The notes beneath the pieces are model-generated. The model searched no databases. It worked only from the letters and a program-made list of their open reading frames with translations, and was not told the DNA's origin. This document shows positions 20,825 through 30,640 of a DNA stretch of 36,326 nt, piece by piece. A program made the position numbers and the translations under genes. The number at the start of each line of letters is the position of its first letter. The first letter of the stretch is position 1. Location of the stretch: NCBI GenBank assembly GCA_014885115.2, contig WKLE02001558.1:35644-71969 (forward strand). Reading direction: 5' to 3'. Origin of the DNA: Asterionellopsis glacialis. Its lineage: Eukaryota; Bacillariophyta; Plagiogrammaphyceae; Rhaphoneidales; Asterionellopsidaceae.

Positions 20825-21286
20825 TTAAAAGAGACCAGGTTCACTTGTATCTTCATCTAATCGAGTGATGGATTGTTCAGATGTAGGTGTGCTCGTAGTA
20901 TCATCATCCCATGTTACACTAAGATCAAGGTCATCCTCATCGTCTTCGAATAAATCATCGCCAAACTTGGCACTGGGTTTGACATCGATGCCTGCCATTT
21001 TGGCAACAGCTAATAATTCATCTTTTTCATCATCGAACATTTTAGCACGATCTTGCTTCACTTTACGCATAAAGTCACCGCGATCTTGCATTTGATACCC
21101 ATCAAAGGCACGACGTTCGCCCTTGGCCATTTCAGCATCCGTTAATTCACGACTTTGTCCAATGCCCCAACCACCAGTTGCACTGTGTAACTGTGTTGCT
21201 CTTTTTGTGGTTGTGCTTGTGGTTGAAAATGCATGACTGCTGCAAACAAGACATGCGAAAAGGAATGCGATACTGCTATGATTCAT
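20825..21286 (-). CDS. Small putative plastid-targeted protein
   Basis: From the ATG at 21286 the protein is 153 aa; the open frame upstream has no earlier ATG. It begins with a signal peptide (MNHSSIAFLFACLVCSSHAF) followed by a Ser/Thr-rich, basic segment (STTSTTTKR). The 'SHAF|S' junction fits the ASAFAP-type motif that routes diatom proteins into the plastid with a bipartite leader. The mature part starts at about 'LHSATGGWGIGQSRELTD'. It has a charged helical segment (MAKGERRAFDGYQMQDR... MRKVKQDRAKMF) and a very acidic C-terminus (LFEDDEDDLDL). I do not recognise a family. The gene is divergent from the Cys-rich secreted protein gene. The plastid location is inferred from the leader only. 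Confidence 0.75.
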   Translation of the reverse strand: MNHSSIAFLFACLVCSSHAFSTTSTTTKRATQLHSATGGWGIGQSRELTDAEMAKGERRAFDGYQMQDRGDFMRKVKQDRAKMFDDEKDELLAVAKMAGIDVKPSAKFGDDLFEDDEDDLDLSVTWDDDTTSTPTSEQSITRLDEDTSEPGLF

Positions 21287-22089
21287 TGTTGAATAAAAGA
21301 GGGACAAAGCTTGGAAGGAAGATAGCAAGGGGCGGATATAAAGAAGGTGTTCTTTACTGTGTATGCCAAAGTGAATGTTCTTTGCGACAAAGCATATGCT
21401 CTCCTGTTGGCGTTCTGTTCGATTGTACCGCGTAGGAACTCAACATATTACAAGAGGCAGATAAGAATTGAAACAGCGCCGCCACGAGAGAAATAAAACC
21501 AGAGTGAGATGACGTGGCACTAAAAAAAAGCATCTTGTTTAATACCAGATCCTAACTTGTACCTGTACTACAGGTACAGACTTACCTGGTATTTCATTCC
21601 AGTAGGTACCTGGTACTGGTAGTAATTATAAATGTATGTACGTACGACAGTAGCTAGCGAGCCACCCCACGCTCACACCATGCTCCGCCCGCCCTTCGCT
21701 TCGTTAGTTCTCTATCTATAATAGCTAGGGTTTGGGTTAAAATCCAAACTCTCCACACAATATACCTGTACGGATGGTACTGTACATACGCTTCGCTTGG
21801 TAGAAAACAATCGATTGTGCTGCAGTGCCGGGCGCTATCCCAATTTCCGTTGTCTGCATGCTGGCCAACCGCGAACAGATAGATACATACTACCGTACAT
21901 ATATCTGTCTTGAGTTTTTCGTACCAGGTAAGAATATTACTTCAAATCCTACATATTCACCAAGAAAGAAATACAAGAAATTCGATCCAAAGCACTGCTG
22001 TCTTACGTACTAAAATCTCATATTAAGTCGAAACGGAAAGCTCAACCAAGTAGATAAATTGATATCTTCTTTTGTGAGACGACACTAAC
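21287..22089. other. Divergent promoter region
   Basis: 803 nt between the plastid-type gene (-) and the Cys-rich secreted protein gene (+). The stretch 21540-21790 is dense in GTAC words (TACCTGTA, GGTACC, CTGTAC, CGTACG) and includes a 21-nt inverted repeat listed separately. A U1-snRNA-like ACTTACCTGG near 21580 was considered and rejected. Confidence 0.5.
21558..21578. repeat. Inverted repeat, 10-nt arms, 1-nt centre
   Basis: TGTACCTGTA and TACAGGTACA are perfect reverse complements around a single C. The half-site is the same as in the palindrome at 14440-14455. It lies about 270 nt upstream of the plastid-type gene and about 510 nt upstream of the Cys-rich gene, so it could act on either. 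Confidence 0.65.
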
Positions 22090-23597
22090 ATGATGGCTGT
22101 CAGAACAATGACAACCAAGCTTCTACTTTTGTCGCTGCTTCCATCGATTGCCTTTTCCGCGTCACTTCCGTATGCTACTTGTGATGGTTGTTTTTGCGTA
22201 CCAGGAAATGATCCGTGTCCTGTTGAACGGATGCCTGAAACCAATTTTACGGAATTAGTGGCACTCTTCAAATCGATCGAGCATACAAATCCCTTCACGT
22301 ATGATAAAAACTGTAACCCTCACGATAATAGCACATGGTAAGTTCTTTCAAAAAGAAATGACCTCAAAAATTAACGTTCGTAATTTTGAGTCTATCCTGT
22401 ATAAAGTCACTCATTATTCATGCTCTATTGTAAATTCTAATTCTTCCTTTCACAGTACTACAGAACCACCTCAGGAACTTAGGGGTGAGGAGGGTGCCGT
22501 TTGTGCGTTTCGCTATGAATATGACGAGTCTATTGAAGGCAGTTGTCCTGTTTCTTACTCTCACGAGTCGGTCGCTTCTAAGGAAGAAGCTGAAGCTCAA
22601 GGACTCGTTGTCACACACTATGGAGGTACGCCTGTCATTCGATTGAACTTCTTCCTCGTGCTTTTGTGCATTACTGAAACATTCATGAATTCACCAACGT
22701 GTCGTTGCTCTTGATTTTTCAACTCGTCTTTTTATGAATATTTCAAAGCTTGTGGAGTTTGCAGTTCCGCTCAAGATTTGGCCATTTTTATGGATAACCC
22801 TGACCTAACTGCTGAAGGTACGGAATGCGGTATTGCATACATTCTTAAGGGTTTTGATAGTGCTGTTGAATGCTACCAAAACGTCGGGTTTTCACTTGTG
22901 AGTCTCCATATTTTATTTCTTCTTGAACAATGCAGTGTCACTTTCCTCTGTCTCCAACAACTCACGCTTTTACATACATTCAGCCTTGTGCAATTTTGTG
23001 GACGTATGACTCAGCGAATACACAGAAAAAATGTTCTGATACATGTATTACTAAACCGAGGTAAGATTTTGTACTTTTTACACTTTTGACTGCATTGTAG
23101 ATCAAGATATTGATGTACTCATACCTTTTTGTATTCATGTGCACTATGCCCAAATCATACATCAAAAGCCGTCCCAACAATGGCGATCCACCGTCTTGCC
23201 CTCTGGTACGTTGTCAAACAAACTTTTCAATCTCTCCTTTCCTCTGCGATTGCAATTTTGCCTAACATTTCTTTCTTCCAATCCTTCAAAGGATGTTTGT
23301 CTTGAATGTAATGAAATCGAGAATGGACCTGTTTTTGCAGGTCTTGGTGGTCGTACACGTCGTAACTCTGGTCTACTCTCCATGATTGTCCGTCCTTGTT
23401 CGCAGCTCTTGGAGCTTAGTCATCCAGACCCATGCCCGCAGACGGAAAACCCTTCCATGGCACCTTCGGGTATGCCTACAGCAGCTCCTACAGCAGCTCC
23501 TACAGCAGCTCCTACAGCATCTGCTGCTTTCCGCAGCCGTAAGAGCTTTGGTTACATGGGAATGTTCTTTTGGGTCCTTTTTGGTCTTGCAAGGTGA
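22090..23597 (+). CDS. Secreted Cys-rich protein with PTAA repeats and hydrophobic C-terminus
   Basis: Six exons: 22090-22337, 22456-22625, 22749-22897, 22984-23060, 23169-23205 and 23292-23597. Introns are 118, 123, 86, 108 and 86 nt, all GT-AG. Phases agree at every join and yield 328 aa. A signal peptide (KLLLLSLLPSIAFSAS) is followed by about 20 cysteines, an even count that suggests disulfides outside the cytosol. Recognisable blocks are 'HYGACGVCSSAQDLAIFMDN', 'PCAILWTYDSANTQKKCSD', 'CLECNEIENGPVFAG' and 'GGRTRRNSGL'. I recall this order from uncharacterised algal secreted proteins, but know no function. The C-terminal part has four Pro-Thr-Ala-Ala units, then 'FGYMGMFFWVLFGLAR', which could be a membrane anchor or GPI signal. 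The 37-nt exon 5 is the least certain; the alternative is read-through of neighbouring introns, which breaks the Cys pattern. Probable cell-wall or surface protein. Confidence 0.78.
23475..23519 (+). repeat. 12-nt coding tandem repeat (PTAA)
   Basis: CCTACAGCAGCT is repeated 3.75 times with no mismatch, encoding Pro-Thr-Ala-Ala. It lies in the last exon of the Cys-rich gene. Perfect copies imply a fast-changing copy number and a flexible, possibly O-glycosylated stalk before the hydrophobic C-terminus. Confidence 0.8.
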
Positions 23598-24406
23598 TGG
23601 ACACAACTAAAAAGTGGATTTTGTCCAATCCCCCATAGTTACCACGTAGCTTCAAAATGAGTGTTTGAACAAAATTGTTATAATGTTCTGGAACATGATT
23701 ACTTAAATCTAAACCTGTTTTAATTATAATGATCAATTTGAAAACATAAAAATCACACATTTTTTTACATTCTGCAGTTAATCAAACGTGTACATGGCTG
23801 TAAGTTGCTCGACTAAAGAAATGTACCATGAATTCCCCAGTGATTGTGTTACGGAGATCCTACTCTTGACAATTTAGAGTATTTTCTAAAGGCTAGCTCA
23901 TCTCAACGGCGGGCAAATTGAAACGAAATGTTAGCAAAAAAATCCTGTGGCTTTTGTTTTAAAAAAAATCCCTCTGTCTTTGCCAACCTGGTACAAAGAA
24001 GCACATTGGCCCAGTCGAAAATAAAAAAATTGAAAAAGCTCCGGTACGAGAAATGGTTCTAAAATTCTGTAAAGAGAGTCTTAGAGTTAGATCTACTTCA
24101 AAATTTAGCACGTATTTGAAAGGGAAAACCTGTTTACGTCACACCAGAGAGGTGCAAAGAACTGCTTTGTAATAATTAAATACAGTACCTCACAATCAGA
24201 AAAGAAAATACAATTGCGTTCGGCTGGGGTTTGCTTATTATTAGGGAAATTGACATACTCTCAGAAAAAGAGAACTTGGTATGAATTTTGCGGATTTTTG
24301 ATGATAGTTCCATCATTTTCGACAGACCCACTTGTCCGCATGTTGAAGGTGAGTCAGAATAAATATGACATGAAGGTCAGCGGGAAGTGCGTCATACCTT
24401 TTTTAT

Positions 24407-24481
24407 TAGCCTGGACTGCATCCAGGATTGCACCTGCCGTTCCTCTTTGCTAGCCTGGACTGCATCCAGGATTGCACCTGC
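24407..24481. repeat. Two 31-nt direct repeats, each with a hairpin
   Basis: A 31-nt word is identical at 24407-24437 and 24451-24481 (period 44). Each copy holds CCTGGA-CTGCA-TCCAGG, a 6-nt-arm inverted repeat. It directly precedes the GATTTGTGAG repeats. Confidence 0.75.
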
Positions 24482-24507
24482 TGTCTCTTTTTCTGGTGCC
24501 AATTTGC

Positions 24508-24667
24508 GAGAGAGAAAATATCAAAGATACGCTTTCTGTAGATTTGTGAGGAAAGATACCAAAGATACACATTCCACCTTTGACATCCATAGCAGCTGTT
24601 GTTCCACAGATACTCATTCCATGGATTTGTGAGAAAAGATACCAAAGATATGCATTCCACCCTTGAC
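24508..24667. repeat. Degenerate 44-nt tandem repeats
   Basis: Copies at 24541-24584 and 24624-24667 match at 40 of 44 positions (GATTTGTGAG...AAAGATA...ATTCCACC...TTGAC). A weaker third copy around 24508-24540 shares AAAATATCAAAGATACG. Period is about 83 between the good copies. It looks like a decaying satellite or the edge of an old element. Confidence 0.65.
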
Positions 24668-24671
24668 GTCA
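24664..24671. promoter_or_regulatory. CRE-like palindrome TGACGTCA
   Basis: A perfect 8-mer at the end of the 44-nt repeat block. It is about 1.9 kb from the nearest gene start, so a regulatory role is weakly supported. Confidence 0.25.
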
Positions 24672-25013
24672 CAAAATTTATTTAATATTCGCCAGGTTTG
24701 GGTATTTCACATACTGATACAAAATATGAAAAATCTATAGTACAGTAAATTTGTTAATATTTTCCATATGATACCCACAAACTCCCCTCGTAGGTTAGAA
24801 CAGAAAAATACACAATTTATCCCTTTCGTTGACACTAATGAATTTGTCTATTGTAGACCACAGATCTTGAATTCGAAAATCCATATGGCATCGACCACGC
24901 GAACAAAGTCAGAAATAATGAACAAATCAGAAAACACGATCCGTTGTTAAATATATAATTTGACATGGATTTGAAGTTTTCGAAGTAACAATCCTGTAAT
25001 GATCAGGGAGAAC

Positions 25014-25021
25014 TGACGTCA
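25014..25021. promoter_or_regulatory. CRE-like palindrome TGACGTCA
   Basis: A perfect 8-mer followed by ATT, the same context as the site at 9680. It lies 1.5 kb upstream of the acidic orphan gene. Confidence 0.25.
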
Positions 25022-26414
25022 ATTTTTTTGTACTGTCCATAAAGTATGCCGTAGACTAAGTACCTCCGGAAATAATCTTCCTTGTCAAGCTCTCGTGAAT
25101 GAAAAACGTCTTGGTGGAAAAGGAAACTTGTTTATTAAAACACGTGGTTTGATGTTGTATTTGTGAAGAAGAATTCTAATACATTTTGGTTCTAGAGTCG
25201 TGCTCAGTGAACGCTTTAAATGATGAAACGTCCGAAGTGCTCTCCACGACAGTTTAGTGCGTACTTATCAAATTGACAAGGAACTGAATCAGAACTATAG
25301 AGTAAATAGATGAACAGAAAGTAAAGATACATTTTTATTATCTCCATAAAAAAAAGCAGAAAATATCAATGAATCGGGACTGTAAGTTCAAGCTGTGACG
25401 ACATGGTTAATTCTGACGATTTAAGAAATCGATTGTCAAATCTACAATGAATCTGAATCAGTACAGTAGGATTGATAATGATGACGTGAGGCTTGCATTA
25501 CCATTCTACATAGTGATAAAGTATACAACTTACTGTATATAGTAAATAAGTATGAATAATGAATACCCTTCGATAAAAATTAATGCTGAATAATTAATCT
25601 ATAATATACTGTACATAAAAAATAGATCACACACTATTGCCCTTAATAGGAGATTAAGTAGTAATACTTGAATATATTAAGTTTAACAAGAATTTTTTCT
25701 ACGAATAAAAAGAACAGAAGTTCAAGTTTTCTTTTGAACCATTTTTGGGGTGATAAAATTTTTGAATCTTGAAAATAGACATAATTGAGTCATTTATTTC
25801 ATGGAGACATTTGGTCTGGAGGTTATGAGGAATTTTCAATTTGTCTTGTGCATGTTACAAAGGTATTTGTTTTACACAGCTAATGAATTTTTGTAAATTA
25901 TGGTAATACCAGGTTGGCGAGTACCATAGAAATTGCGTTAGAAATTGAATCCGAAGGGTTTTTCGTTTAATGGTGGTACTGGTGGTGCTAGTAACCACTA
26001 CCTGTATGAAGGACAGACCCGGTATCGATTGCCATGATTTACAACCATTAAAACATACGAAAGGAGTTTGGGGCCATCTATTCCTTTTATCAGGGTTTTC
26101 ATTTTTATATAAGAGAGTCTCATGACCGATAAAATCATTAAGTACTACATAAATTATTATAACTTTTAAAAAAGACTATGTCCCAGTCGCACTTTCTTTC
26201 CTTCGAGAATACAAAGATACCGTGGATGCGATCTTTTTCTAAACTATCTGCCAAGATACAGTCCCGGTGCGGATTCAGGTTCACCTTTTTTTATATAGAT
26301 GTATGTTCAGCTCAGGATATCGAACTTCAACACGTGCGTTCTGCCAATTATTTGCAGTAGAAAATTCTGACTAAAACAGCTTCTGGCTTAGTCACGGGTA
26401 CACGCAAGATAGTC

Positions 26415-26430
26415 TACTGTACCTACAGTA
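26415..26430. repeat. Inverted repeat TACTGTA-CC-TACAGTA
   Basis: Seven-nt perfect arms around CC, about 130 nt upstream of the ATG at 26563. It is another member of the GTAC/TACNGTA dyads seen in this window's spacers, and is close enough to be a promoter element. Confidence 0.5.
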
Positions 26431-26562
26431 CACCACTGTGAAACAAATTTGCCAGGAACAAAAAACGTCCCTGAATCTGGGTCAAACGCATATTCTGCAA
26501 TTTACATAAATTTTCGTCTTATTCCACATAAACACACATAGAAATAAGTGAACAACAACAAA

Positions 26563-27276
26563 ATGAACAAGTCAGCATCCATTTCGAAACCTCCCGTCCC
26601 TGTTCATGTCATTAGCTGTCCAGTCAAGGATTTGGACAAAAATGCAACTGCAACAGTTGTCAGTGAAGATGAAGTTTCCAAATCTTCTCTTGAAGAGGTT
26701 CAGTTAGTTCTGAAAGAATGGGAACAAGAAAAGTACAGTGATGACGGCGACGATATTGCCATGTCTCATGACGATGATGATGTCTTACTGCAAACCGATG
26801 CAGTCTTGTTAGATTCTGTTAGTCTTGATTTTGACGATGAAGGCGACGAGTCTAACGTACTTTCTACTCTAACGTCACTACCTGAGTTTCCCATGAACGG
26901 TGTTGGTTCTACCAACAACAACGTCCATAATGATTACAACGATGATTCACAATCATCCTCTTGTCTGTATTCTAAATTTGAACGGCAGCTTCATATCGCA
27001 AGTATGAGACTTGCTTTTTCAATGAGACAATCACAAGAATCTAGAATTTGCTACTCGGTTGCTCTATCTGCTGACGACGAAACCACGACGACCAAGAGCA
27101 AGAAAAGATCCTTCGACAAGTACTGCGAAAAGGTTGAAGAATCTAGAGAACAACTCAAGAGAAGAAACGTGCTCGAACAAGTCGAAGAATCTAGAGATCA
27201 AATCAAGCAATCATTGGAACCCATGATGCATTCATCAACATCGTCTTCCAATATTCCAATGGAAATAGAGTTCTAA
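26563..27276 (+). CDS. Acidic protein of unknown function, 237 aa
   Basis: The start is the ATG at 26563, in the context ACAAAATGAACAAG; the frame opens 15 nt earlier at a non-ATG codon. There is no signal peptide or membrane segment. Residues 50-110 are strongly acidic (Asp/Glu/Ser with DDDDV, DFDDEGDES). A helical segment 'FERQLHIASMRLAFSMRQSQ' then 'ESR' resembles a short RLxxSMxxSxxSR motif that I recall in many diatom predicted proteins. The end has a duplicated VEESR-[ED]-Q-[LI]-K unit, from 27133-27159 and 27181-27207, with a basic KSKKRS patch before it. Composition fits a nuclear regulatory protein, but this is inference. It is a single exon and stands alone, with about 3 kb of gene-free DNA upstream. 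Confidence 0.65.
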   Translation: MNKSASISKPPVPVHVISCPVKDLDKNATATVVSEDEVSKSSLEEVQLVLKEWEQEKYSDDGDDIAMSHDDDDVLLQTDAVLLDSVSLDFDDEGDESNVLSTLTSLPEFPMNGVGSTNNNVHNDYNDDSQSSSCLYSKFERQLHIASMRLAFSMRQSQESRICYSVALSADDETTTTKSKKRSFDKYCEKVEESREQLKRRNVLEQVEESRDQIKQSLEPMMHSSTSSSNIPMEIEF

Positions 27277-28261
27277 TTTATTTCCAATTGGCTTGTTTGC
27301 TCTCGTCAATTTGAAAAATGGAATGAATCATCTTTGCCCCACAATATAATCTACCGCAACCCTAGGGGAGAATTCGTTGAATCGTTTGTAAAAGACGACA
27401 CGTGAATTCGTTAACCCCACACCGCAAAAATCGTCACAAACTACGACAAAGATTTCGAATCATTTTCAAATAGCCATGAGTACAGTCAGTACACGTTCTT
27501 TCTACTTTTGATCTCGTCAATATGTAATTCGACGTGCATCATGAGAATACAATATACTCACTAATACAACCTATAGATGCTATTCTTAAACTAAGACATG
27601 ATTCATTCTGAAAAATTATGGCAGCCTTTGCATTCTTTCTTTCAACGATCGAACTTTAGAAATTTGAAAAATATAGAAAGAGAATTGGATTCGTATTATA
27701 TCATGTGTAATGATTGATTATTGAATGTTTCTAGTAGAGTTATAAATTTGCCAAGCTTTTTCTCGTTTCATTTGGAACGTTCTTGTTTCGTTGCTCGTGA
27801 ATCTTGTTGCCGGGAACGCCATGGAACTCGTCATTATTTCAGGTGTACACACCACGTTTTGCATGGGCTTATTTGAATGAGGCCTATGTAAAAGCAATTT
27901 CTTCCGTCATACTTATCGGCAATTGACTCGGGACAGATGTTCAGTGCCGGACGGATGCCGGACAGATCTATGACCAATTTTAGTCATTTTCGAGCTTTGG
28001 TCATTTCCCGAGTAGCAAAAAAGCCCGCCAAAAATCACTCCCTCGTGGTAGATTCGTCATCTCAAAAAGTCAACAGGAATCAAAATGATGGGGAAATACT
28101 TTAGAGAGATGGTTTTGCATTGCGATCGATTGAGATTGGGCGGGCGACATTGCGATGACAACACCATGGTAACACCGTTCGTTCTATTCCTTGACGGCGA
28201 CAACTAACTACCTAATTACCTACTGTAATAAGAGTAACAAGGATTGATTTATAATAATAAC
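27277..28261. other. Spacer upstream of the SGNH hydrolase
   Basis: 985 nt with no coding signal. An 11-nt word TGCCGGAC(G/A)GA is tandemly duplicated at 27945-27966, with a single related CGGGACAGAT just before it. Nothing else is supported. Confidence 0.5.
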
Positions 28262-30133
28262 ATGGTGCAGATCAAAAAATCTCGTTCTCTGTCGACGCGT
28301 ACTTCGTCCTACGTTTTTGCGGCTGTCACACTTTTGGCACTGTGTTTGTCTTTATTTAGTGCATCACTGTTTTGGAAGTTACATCATGCAGAATCATCTC
28401 CGACTCATCACAATCCAACAAATCTGATACGCCACGAAAAAATACATAATCATATAAAAAAGACAAAAAAGAATGGTCATGATGCGAAACAACTCATCCT
28501 GCCAAATAAAAAGGACTCACACAATGACGACGATGGTAGCAACAATGACGACAATGACGCATGCTTAAAGGAATTTCAACATCTCAATCAAGACCAAGTC
28601 CCTGGATTAACAGAGGAAAGTCTTGAGCGATCTCGTGCTTGGATTGGTAATAAGGAAAGGTTGTACAAATTAGTACAAATTCTACAAAAGAAAAATGGTC
28701 CCTTGAATGTTGTGGTGAGTGGTGGATCTATCTCCCTTGGTCATGGAATTCATGACCCACCCAATAATCGATACAGTGCTCAATTGGAACAATGGCTAAA
28801 CAAATATTTTCCCTTGGAGGATGGTAGAAAACATAAAGTTCATAATATTGGAGCACACGGTGCAGACATGTGTAATCTAGCCAAACGAATCCACCCCATG
28901 TTGGAAGATCTTGCCAAACAGGGTGTGGCACATCCCGATATGTTCATACTTGAATTTGCTGTCAATGATTACCAGGGGCAGGACCATGACAGACAGGTTG
29001 ATTTTAAGTTTGATGTATTCTTTGAGGGATTCCAAGATATTGCACTATGTGCCGAAGTCGTAGTTCACAAATTATTGAAAGAAAATCCCGATTCACCAGT
29101 CATGTTTTTGGAATTCCGTACAGCTATTCCTGCTCGACGGACGGCACAACTTTTACATGTAGGTGTGGCACAACACTATGAAGTTCCTGTCATATCATAC
29201 GCAGAGGCCATGTATCCAGAATATTTGCATTTATTATCTCTCTTGAATACTTCCGATTCCATGTCGGCACCTCTGTCCAAAACACCCCAAGACCTCAATT
29301 CTGCTACACTTTTACCGTACCCGTACGGTTGTGCTCCTTGTCGACCAGATGATATCAATGAGGTCTTTCGAAAGAATTATTGCCAGTCGGTATGCAAAAT
29401 CATGGCTATCAATAACATTGTACAATGCAATGTCACATTGACACCTCCTGATCGACAACCATGTTATTCACCCATGTTTGCCCACGATTGTGTGCACCCG
29501 TCCAAAGTTGGTCATTCCATTGCTCGAGATTTGATTGTACACGCCATTACTTCCACCATGCGGGATGATTGTCAAGCGAAACCCTACATGCAGCATCTTA
29601 TGCCAGAATCAGGATGGTTACTTGCGTCGCCTGTCGCCTTGACATCTAGAGCAAATTTTGAAATGGTTCAAGACACCATGCAAATGTATTCACGGTATGA
29701 AGAATTAAAGGCTGTACAAAAAACTTCTGGATGGTCCCTTTATAATGATGCCAAACCACCAAATTTCAAACCGGGTTGGATTTCCACAAATTCGACGGGA
29801 AATGAGGTCATTTCGTTCATGGTTGACTTGCCTCCACATTCATGTTATGCCATTTATGTAGCTGTACTACGATCCTATCAAGGCATGGGGAAATTTACAA
29901 TAGAAATTCAAGACATGACTACGAGTAAAAATACCACTATGGACGCAGATGGACTTTGGAAGCCTCATATATCTGTATGGTCAGATATTCAAGCAAGCAA
30001 GGATGAAGACCCCTCCTGTACAGGAAAATGTCGAGTGAGTATCCGTACACATCCTCAAGTGGAGGGGCGCAGTGGAAACAAAGTTAAAGTGTTGACTCTT
30101 TCGGCAAGAAAATGTATAGACACGAAAAAATAA
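28262..30133 (+). CDS. SGNH/GDSL-type hydrolase with N-terminal membrane anchor
   Basis: The start is the ATG at 28262 (AACATGGTG); the protein is 623 aa in one exon. A basic N-tail (QIKKSRS) precedes a membrane segment at about residues 16-38 (SSYVFAAVTLLALCLSLFSA), the layout of a type II Golgi or secretory anchor. A His/Lys/Asp-rich stem runs to about residue 105. The SGNH blocks are all visible: Ser156 in 'VVSGGSISLGHG' (block I), Gly in 'NIGAHGADM' (II), Asn235 in 'EFAVNDYQ' (III), and Asp409-x2-His412 in 'HDCVHPSKVGH' (V). The fold covers lipases, carbohydrate esterases and acyltransferase-like enzymes. A lumenal polysaccharide esterase is plausible, but the substrate is unknown. The last 170 residues form a separate, probably beta-rich region ('HSCYAIYVAVLRSYQGMGKF') that may bind ligand. 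Catalytic residues look complete. Confidence 0.85.
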   Translation: MVQIKKSRSLSTRTSSYVFAAVTLLALCLSLFSASLFWKLHHAESSPTHHNPTNLIRHEKIHNHIKKTKKNGHDAKQLILPNKKDSHNDDDGSNNDDNDACLKEFQHLNQDQVPGLTEESLERSRAWIGNKERLYKLVQILQKKNGPLNVVVSGGSISLGHGIHDPPNNRYSAQLEQWLNKYFPLEDGRKHKVHNIGAHGADMCNLAKRIHPMLEDLAKQGVAHPDMFILEFAVNDYQGQDHDRQVDFKFDVFFEGFQDIALCAEVVVHKLLKENPDSPVMFLEFRTAIPARRTAQLLHVGVAQHYEVPVISYAEAMYPEYLHLLSLLNTSDSMSAPLSKTPQDLNSATLLPYPYGCAPCRPDDINEVFRKNYCQSVCKIMAINNIVQCNVTLTPPDRQPCYSPMFAHDCVHPSKVGHSIARDLIVHAITSTMRDDCQAKPYMQHLMPESGWLLASPVALTSRANFEMVQDTMQMYSRYEELKAVQKTSGWSLYNDAKPPNFKPGWISTNSTGNEVISFMVDLPPHSCYAIYVAVLRSYQGMGKFTIEIQDMTTSKNTTMDADGLWKPHISVWSDIQASKDEDPSCTGKCRVSIRTHPQVEGRSGNKVKVLTLSARKCIDTKK

Positions 30134-30640
30134 TCCGATTCAATAAATAATGGCTCTTGGCTACCACTTTCTAGTTGTTTACTCAAATATAGACAATACA
30201 ATGAATTTGAATGTCTTTGGCCTACACTACGGGGTTTTCCGTCCGTTTCGAATAATGCAACGACTAGAGCAGCGAAATCAGAATATTGACTCGAGTGGCT
30301 CAAGGTGTTGTCGATTATTGCAAGCTGATATGGCTACAATTTCTGCGCAGGTACACAATTGAATTGAAATACGTCCCTCCCCTATACAATCTCACTTTGT
30401 CTTTCAAAATTCACTGTTATATCAACATTTCTTCTTCATCCGATCATTCGTTTCTTAACTTATTTCTCTGGGGCGCTTCGTTGCAATCATGCGGCATTGT
30501 GCTGTACCTTATATGTTCTCGTTGACGTTGCGTGGTAAATTTATTTGCTTTTTTGCAATACTCTGAAAAAAAAATGATAGCATTGCCATTCAAATGAATC
30601 TAGGAGAGATCCAATGCTTTGAAAATTAACTATGGTAGTT
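30134..30640. other. Spacer between convergent genes
   Basis: 507 nt between the hydrolase stop and the stop of the GC-rich orphan. It should hold both 3' ends. No ORF or RNA gene is supported. Confidence 0.55.

Larger units (their letters stand above)
23598..26562. other. 3-kb gene-free AT-rich region
   Basis: No ORF here has coding character. It contains a cluster of degenerate tandem repeats (24400-24670), two perfect TGACGTCA palindromes, a very AT-rich core (about 25480-25730) and an inverted repeat near 26420. All are listed separately. I found no reverse transcriptase, transposase or RNA gene in it. Confidence 0.55.

Noticed and set aside
21578..21600. ACTTACCTGG, similar to the 5' end of U1 snRNA
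   Set aside because: No U1 stem-loops or Sm site follow, and TACCTGGTA-type words are common in this spacer.
24387..24632. Plus-strand ORF of 81 codons
   Set aside because: It is created by the tandem repeats (repeated LAWTASRIAPAV-type words) and shows no other coding sign.
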